10,147 nucleotides of DNA. Origin: Caulobacteraceae bacterium. Lineage in GTDB: Bacteria > Pseudomonadota > Alphaproteobacteria > Caulobacterales > Caulobacteraceae. The stretch is from assembly GCA_020852035.1 (NCBI GenBank), contig JADZBR010000381.1:1-10147 (forward strand), in the 5' to 3' direction. Below the pieces are notes generated by a model. It saw nothing but the letters and a program-made list of their open reading frames with translations. It had not been told where the DNA came from and searched no databases. The position numbers and the translations under genes were made by a program. Below, piece after piece: positions 8,032 to 10,147 of this stretch. Each line of letters begins with the position of its first letter. Position 1 is the stretch's first letter.

Positions 8032-9800
8032 GCGAAACTCAAAACCTCCCCGTCCGGCGGGTCGGCGAACAGCCGCTCGACGTCGCCCGCGCGCCGGCTC
8101 CTGGCCAGCGCCTGGTTGATGTAGCCCTTGTCGGTGATCTCGCCGGAAGCGGCGTGCGGCGCGTCGGCCAGCACCAGCGCCCGCAGCACCCTGCCGCCCG
8201 AGCCGGCCGCCTGGCCGTTGAACCGCTCCAGCCCCGCGCGGATCGCCCCGCGCGCGGCCTCATGCGCCATGCCCGGATTGGCGAAGACCAGCAGGCCCAC
8301 GCCCGCCCGCCCCTCGCCGCAGACCACCGCGTCCACCGCCGCCGCGCCCATCGCCGAGACCGCCGCCACCCGCAGTGAGCCGGCGCTGACGAAGGTGCCG
8401 CTGGCCAGCTTGAAGTTCTCCACCAGCCGGCCGTCGAAGACGAGGCCCTGCTGCGGATCGTCGGGGTCGACGAAGCGGGCGGCGTCGCCGAGGCGGTAGA
8501 ACCCTTCGTCGTCGAACGCCTGGGCCGAAAGCTCCGGCTCATTGAGATAGCCGGACGAGACCTGCGGCCCGCGCACCCGGAACTCCAGCTTGTCGCCGGT
8601 CGGCACGAGCCGCACCGCCGTGCCGGGCACCGGCAGGCCGATCATCCCCATCCGCCCGTTGGTCCAGTGGACGTTGCTGGCGGTCGGCCCGGTCTCGGTC
8701 GCGCCGTAGCCGCTGGCGAAGCTGATCTGCTCGCCGCAGGTGGCCAGCGCCACGGCCTGGATGCGATCGGCGACGCTCTGAGCCAGCGCCGCGCCGCCGT
8801 ATTGCAGCACCCGCACGCGGCTGAAGAAGGTGCGCGCCAGGGCGGCGTCCCGCTCCAGCTCGCTGGCCAGCAGCGCCCAGCCGGCGGGGACCATGTTGTG
8901 ATAGGTCGGCGCGATTTCCCTGAGGTTCCGCAGTGTCTCGTCGAACCGCCCGGCCACCGGCTGGCCAGCGTCGATGTAGAGCGAGCCGCCGCGGTGGGTG
9001 ACCATGTGCAGGATGGCGTTGGCGCCCAGGCTGTGGCTCCAGGGCGCGGCGTTGACCACCACCGGCGGATCGGGGTCGTCGAAGCAGGCGGCGATCTGGG
9101 CGGCGTTGAGGGCGATGTTGCGGTGGCGGCCGATCACCGCCTTCGGCCGGCCCGTGGAGCCGGAAGTGAGCAGCAGCTTGGCGGTGTCGTCCGACCTGGC
9201 GCTGGCGGCGAGCGGCGCGGCTTTCAGGAGGTCGGCCAGCGGGATGTCGCCCGGCCGGGCGTTCGCCGCCGCCACGACCGGCAGTCCGGCGAGGAAATCC
9301 GCCGCCAGCGCCTCGCCGAAGAGCACCGCATCCTCGGTGAACACCGCCGCGGGCCGCAGCGTCTCCACCGCGCCTGCGAGCCTCGCCAGGTTCGCCCCCG
9401 GCAGGCCGTACTGCGGCGAAACCGGCGCGATGGCGATCCCCTGGCTCATCGCCGCATAGGCCAGGAGCGCGTGATCGACGCCGTTGCGGGCCAGGATCAA
9501 GAGGATGTCGCCGCGCTTCAGCCCGAGGCCGGCAAGCCCGCCGGCGATCGCCGCCACCCGCGCCGCGCCCTCGCCATAGGCCATCTGCCGCCAGCCCGCG
9601 CCCGACCGTTCGGCCAGCCAGGGCCGCGCGGGCGCCTCGCGCGCCCAGCGCTCCAGAGCCGCGGTCATGGTCTGGAAGTCCGTTTGAAACGGCGTCGGGT
9701 TGGAAAGGATCGCCTCCCCGCCCGGTCGCCGCTCCACCTCCAGCCGGCGGGGCGCGTAGCGCGGGTCGCGGAAGGGTTTCAGCTGCGTCTCACCGTCCAT
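8028..9800 (-). CDS. fcs: Feruloyl-CoA synthase-like acyl/aryl-CoA ligase
   Basis: A 590-residue ATP-dependent ligase of the adenylate-forming (ANL) superfamily, which turns a carboxylic acid into its acyl-CoA via an acyl-AMP. The P-loop is TSGSTGRPK at residues 212-220, the adenine/carboxylate motif is GYGATET at 364-370, the ribose-binding Asp439 lies in YRLGD, and the hinge is at DGR (456-458). The N-terminal FRDPRYAPRRLEVERR, the segment ENFKLASGTFVSAGSLR and the C-terminal GEITDKGYINQ are hallmarks I associate with feruloyl-CoA synthases, which activate ferulate, p-coumarate or caffeate. The usual A10 Ser-Gly-Lys has Glu554 instead, with Lys558 four residues later as the likely catalytic lysine. 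The ATG at 9800 gives a family-like N-terminus, but its Shine-Dalgarno is poor (GGTAGGG directly adjacent). It overlaps the downstream ThDP gene by 4 bases. No feruloyl-CoA hydratase gene lies in the window, so the exact substrate remains open. Confidence 0.88.
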   Translation of the reverse strand: MDGETQLKPFRDPRYAPRRLEVERRPGGEAILSNPTPFQTDFQTMTAALERWAREAPARPWLAERSGAGWRQMAYGEGAARVAAIAGGLAGLGLKRGDILLILARNGVDHALLAYAAMSQGIAIAPVSPQYGLPGANLARLAGAVETLRPAAVFTEDAVLFGEALAADFLAGLPVVAAANARPGDIPLADLLKAAPLAASARSDDTAKLLLTSGSTGRPKAVIGRHRNIALNAAQIAACFDDPDPPVVVNAAPWSHSLGANAILHMVTHRGGSLYIDAGQPVAGRFDETLRNLREIAPTYHNMVPAGWALLASELERDAALARTFFSRVRVLQYGGAALAQSVADRIQAVALATCGEQISFASGYGATETGPTASNVHWTNGRMGMIGLPVPGTAVRLVPTGDKLEFRVRGPQVSSGYLNEPELSAQAFDDEGFYRLGDAARFVDPDDPQQGLVFDGRLVENFKLASGTFVSAGSLRVAAVSAMGAAAVDAVVCGEGRAGVGLLVFANPGMAHEAARGAIRAGLERFNGQAAGSGGRVLRALVLADAPHAASGEITDKGYINQALARSRRAGDVERLFADPPDGEVLSFA

Positions 9801-9854
9801 CCCTACCGCTTAGGTCGCCGGCGGCGGCTTGGGAAGCCATCCCCACCGGCATCA

Positions 9855-9872
9855 CCCCTGCGAAAGCTGGGG
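9855..9872. repeat. Short palindrome with GAAA tetraloop
   Basis: CCCCTGC (9855-9861), GAAA (9862-9865) and GCTGGGG (9866-9872) form a 7-bp stem with one T-T mismatch, closed by a GNRA-type loop. This resembles the CCCCCGCGAAAGCGGGGG-type palindromes scattered between genes in many alphaproteobacteria. It looks like a degenerate copy. Confidence 0.5.
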
Positions 9873-9929
9873 AGTTCAGTCTTCCATCGAACGCAACGGC
9901 GGCTTCTCGTCGAATTTCCGACTGCGACC

Positions 9930-9946
9930 CATTGCGGACATTGCGG
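9930..9946. repeat. Tandem CATTGCGG pair
   Basis: CATTGCGG occurs at 9930-9937 and again at 9939-9946, a 9-base period. The preceding stretch (GAATTTCCGACTGCGACC, 9912-9929) with this pair looks like a fragment of a dispersed intergenic repeat, from memory only. No function is evident. Confidence 0.35.
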
Positions 9947-9963
9947 CCCCATGCGCTGGCTTA

Positions 9964-10040
9964 CCTCCCCCGCGAAGCGGCGGGAGGGGGACCGCGCGCC
10001 GAGCGAAGCGAAGAGCGGTTGGTGGAGGGGGCGAGCGGCG
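9964..10040. repeat. Composite C/G-tract intergenic repeat
   Basis: CCTCCCCC, GCGAAGCGGCGGGAGGGGG, a short ACCGC...GCGGT inverted repeat (9991-9995 with 10015-10019) enclosing AGCGAAGCGAAG, then GGTGGAGGGGGCG. The outer C-tract can pair with either G-tract, so alternative hairpins are possible. The design matches short intergenic elements I associate with Caulobacterales and sphingomonads. The palindrome at 1215-1244 shares its C-tract, AGCGAA core and GGGGGAGGG end. Confidence 0.55.
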
Positions 10041-10048
10041 TCTAAGGC

Positions 10049-10147
10049 CTACCGGCTACGTTCGAGTTCGCTGATGTTCCAGTGGATGCCGTTGTGACTT
10101 CCGGGCCGGTCATGGCCTTGCGTGTCGCGCGGGCGCGGGTGGTGATC
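10049..10147 (-). CDS. Possible 3' end of a leftward gene entering from the right edge
   Basis: On the minus strand a frame open from the window's last base gives 32 residues and ends at TAG (10051-10049). The peptide ends GSHNGIHWNISELERSR. It has mixed composition with Trp, Ile, Asn and Glu, unlike the Arg/Gly/Ala-rich shadow frames, and GC at the third position in about three quarters of codons. I do not recognise the family. It may also be a chance frame, as 99 bases are too few to decide. Confidence 0.35.
   Translation of the reverse strand, partial: DHHPRPRDTQGHDRPGSHNGIHWNISELERSR

Larger units (their letters stand above)
9801..10048. other. Repeat-rich noncoding spacer
   Basis: These 248 bases lie upstream of the ligase gene. 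They contain a GAAA-tetraloop palindrome (9855-9872), a tandem pair of CATTGCGG units (9930-9946) and a large C/G-tract element (9964-10040). Open frames crossing it have the Arg/Gly/Ala-rich composition of chance frames. The ligase promoter should lie here or further right; I could not identify a clear -35/-10 pair. Confidence 0.6.

Noticed and set aside
6892..8124. A plus-strand frame of 410 codons
   Set aside because: It is antisense to the ThDP enzyme, which has all cofactor motifs. The frame shows no motif and is His/Arg/Gly-rich.
9964..10040. Repeated G/C tracts considered as a CRISPR array or origin
   Set aside because: There are no equal-length repeats with unique spacers and no cas genes; no DnaA-box cluster or AT-rich unwinding element was seen.
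9829..10074. A possible 81-residue plus-strand gene
   Set aside because: It is made of translated repeats (the CATTGCGG pair and the C/G-tract element), has no ribosome binding site, and ends in Arg/Gly-rich sequence.
8667..10097. A plus-strand frame of 476 codons
   Set aside because: It is antisense to the ligase gene, whose motifs are intact, and continues through noncoding repeats. Composition is Arg/Gly/Ala-rich with no domain.
10110..10147. A plus-strand ATG that could begin a gene leaving the window (MALRVARARVVI)
   Set aside because: No convincing ribosome binding site precedes it, and 12 codons are too few. The opposite-strand frame looks more protein-like, though neither is proven.

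Overview
The window comes from a high-GC alphaproteobacterium. The best guess is Caulobacterales (Caulobacter/Phenylobacterium-like). The grounds are strong G/C bias at third codon positions, a PleC/DivJ-type histidine kinase, a feruloyl-CoA-synthase-type ligase, and short GC-rich intergenic palindromes of a kind I associate with this order. The genus is inference; there is no rRNA or other phylogenetic marker here.

Layout from left to right. (1) 1-1204 (+): the C-terminal 400 residues of a PAS/HisKA/HATPase sensor kinase that most resembles PleC. A short palindrome follows it. (2) 1254-4943 (-): four genes read leftwards with gaps of 61, 61 and 22 bases. In transcription order they are a metallo-beta-lactamase-fold hydrolase, a short-chain dehydrogenase, a GNAT acetyltransferase and a TauD-type Fe(II)/2-oxoglutarate dioxygenase. 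They look like one small metabolic operon of unknown substrate. (3) 4944-5077: a divergent intergenic region with a good promoter for the next gene. (4) 5078-6418 (+): a secreted protein with five repeats of four cysteines each, matching no family I know, closed by a textbook terminator. (5) 6475-9800 (-): a two-gene unit joined by an ATGA stop/start overlap. The first gene encodes a feruloyl-CoA-synthase-like ligase and the second a thiamine-diphosphate enzyme related to benzoylformate decarboxylase. (6) 9801-10147: a repeat-rich spacer, then what may be the 3' end of a leftward gene entering from the right.

How the genes fit together: the right-hand pair points to aromatic or phenylpropanoid acid catabolism, and the left-hand four to oxidative breakdown or detoxification of some small molecule. 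Neither substrate can be read from the sequence. The five-repeat cysteine protein is the most original item. It is predicted to be exported and disulfide-stabilised, it stands alone with its own promoter and terminator, and every one of its 20 cysteines falls into the repeat scheme. I found no CRISPR array, transposase, phage gene, tRNA or rRNA.
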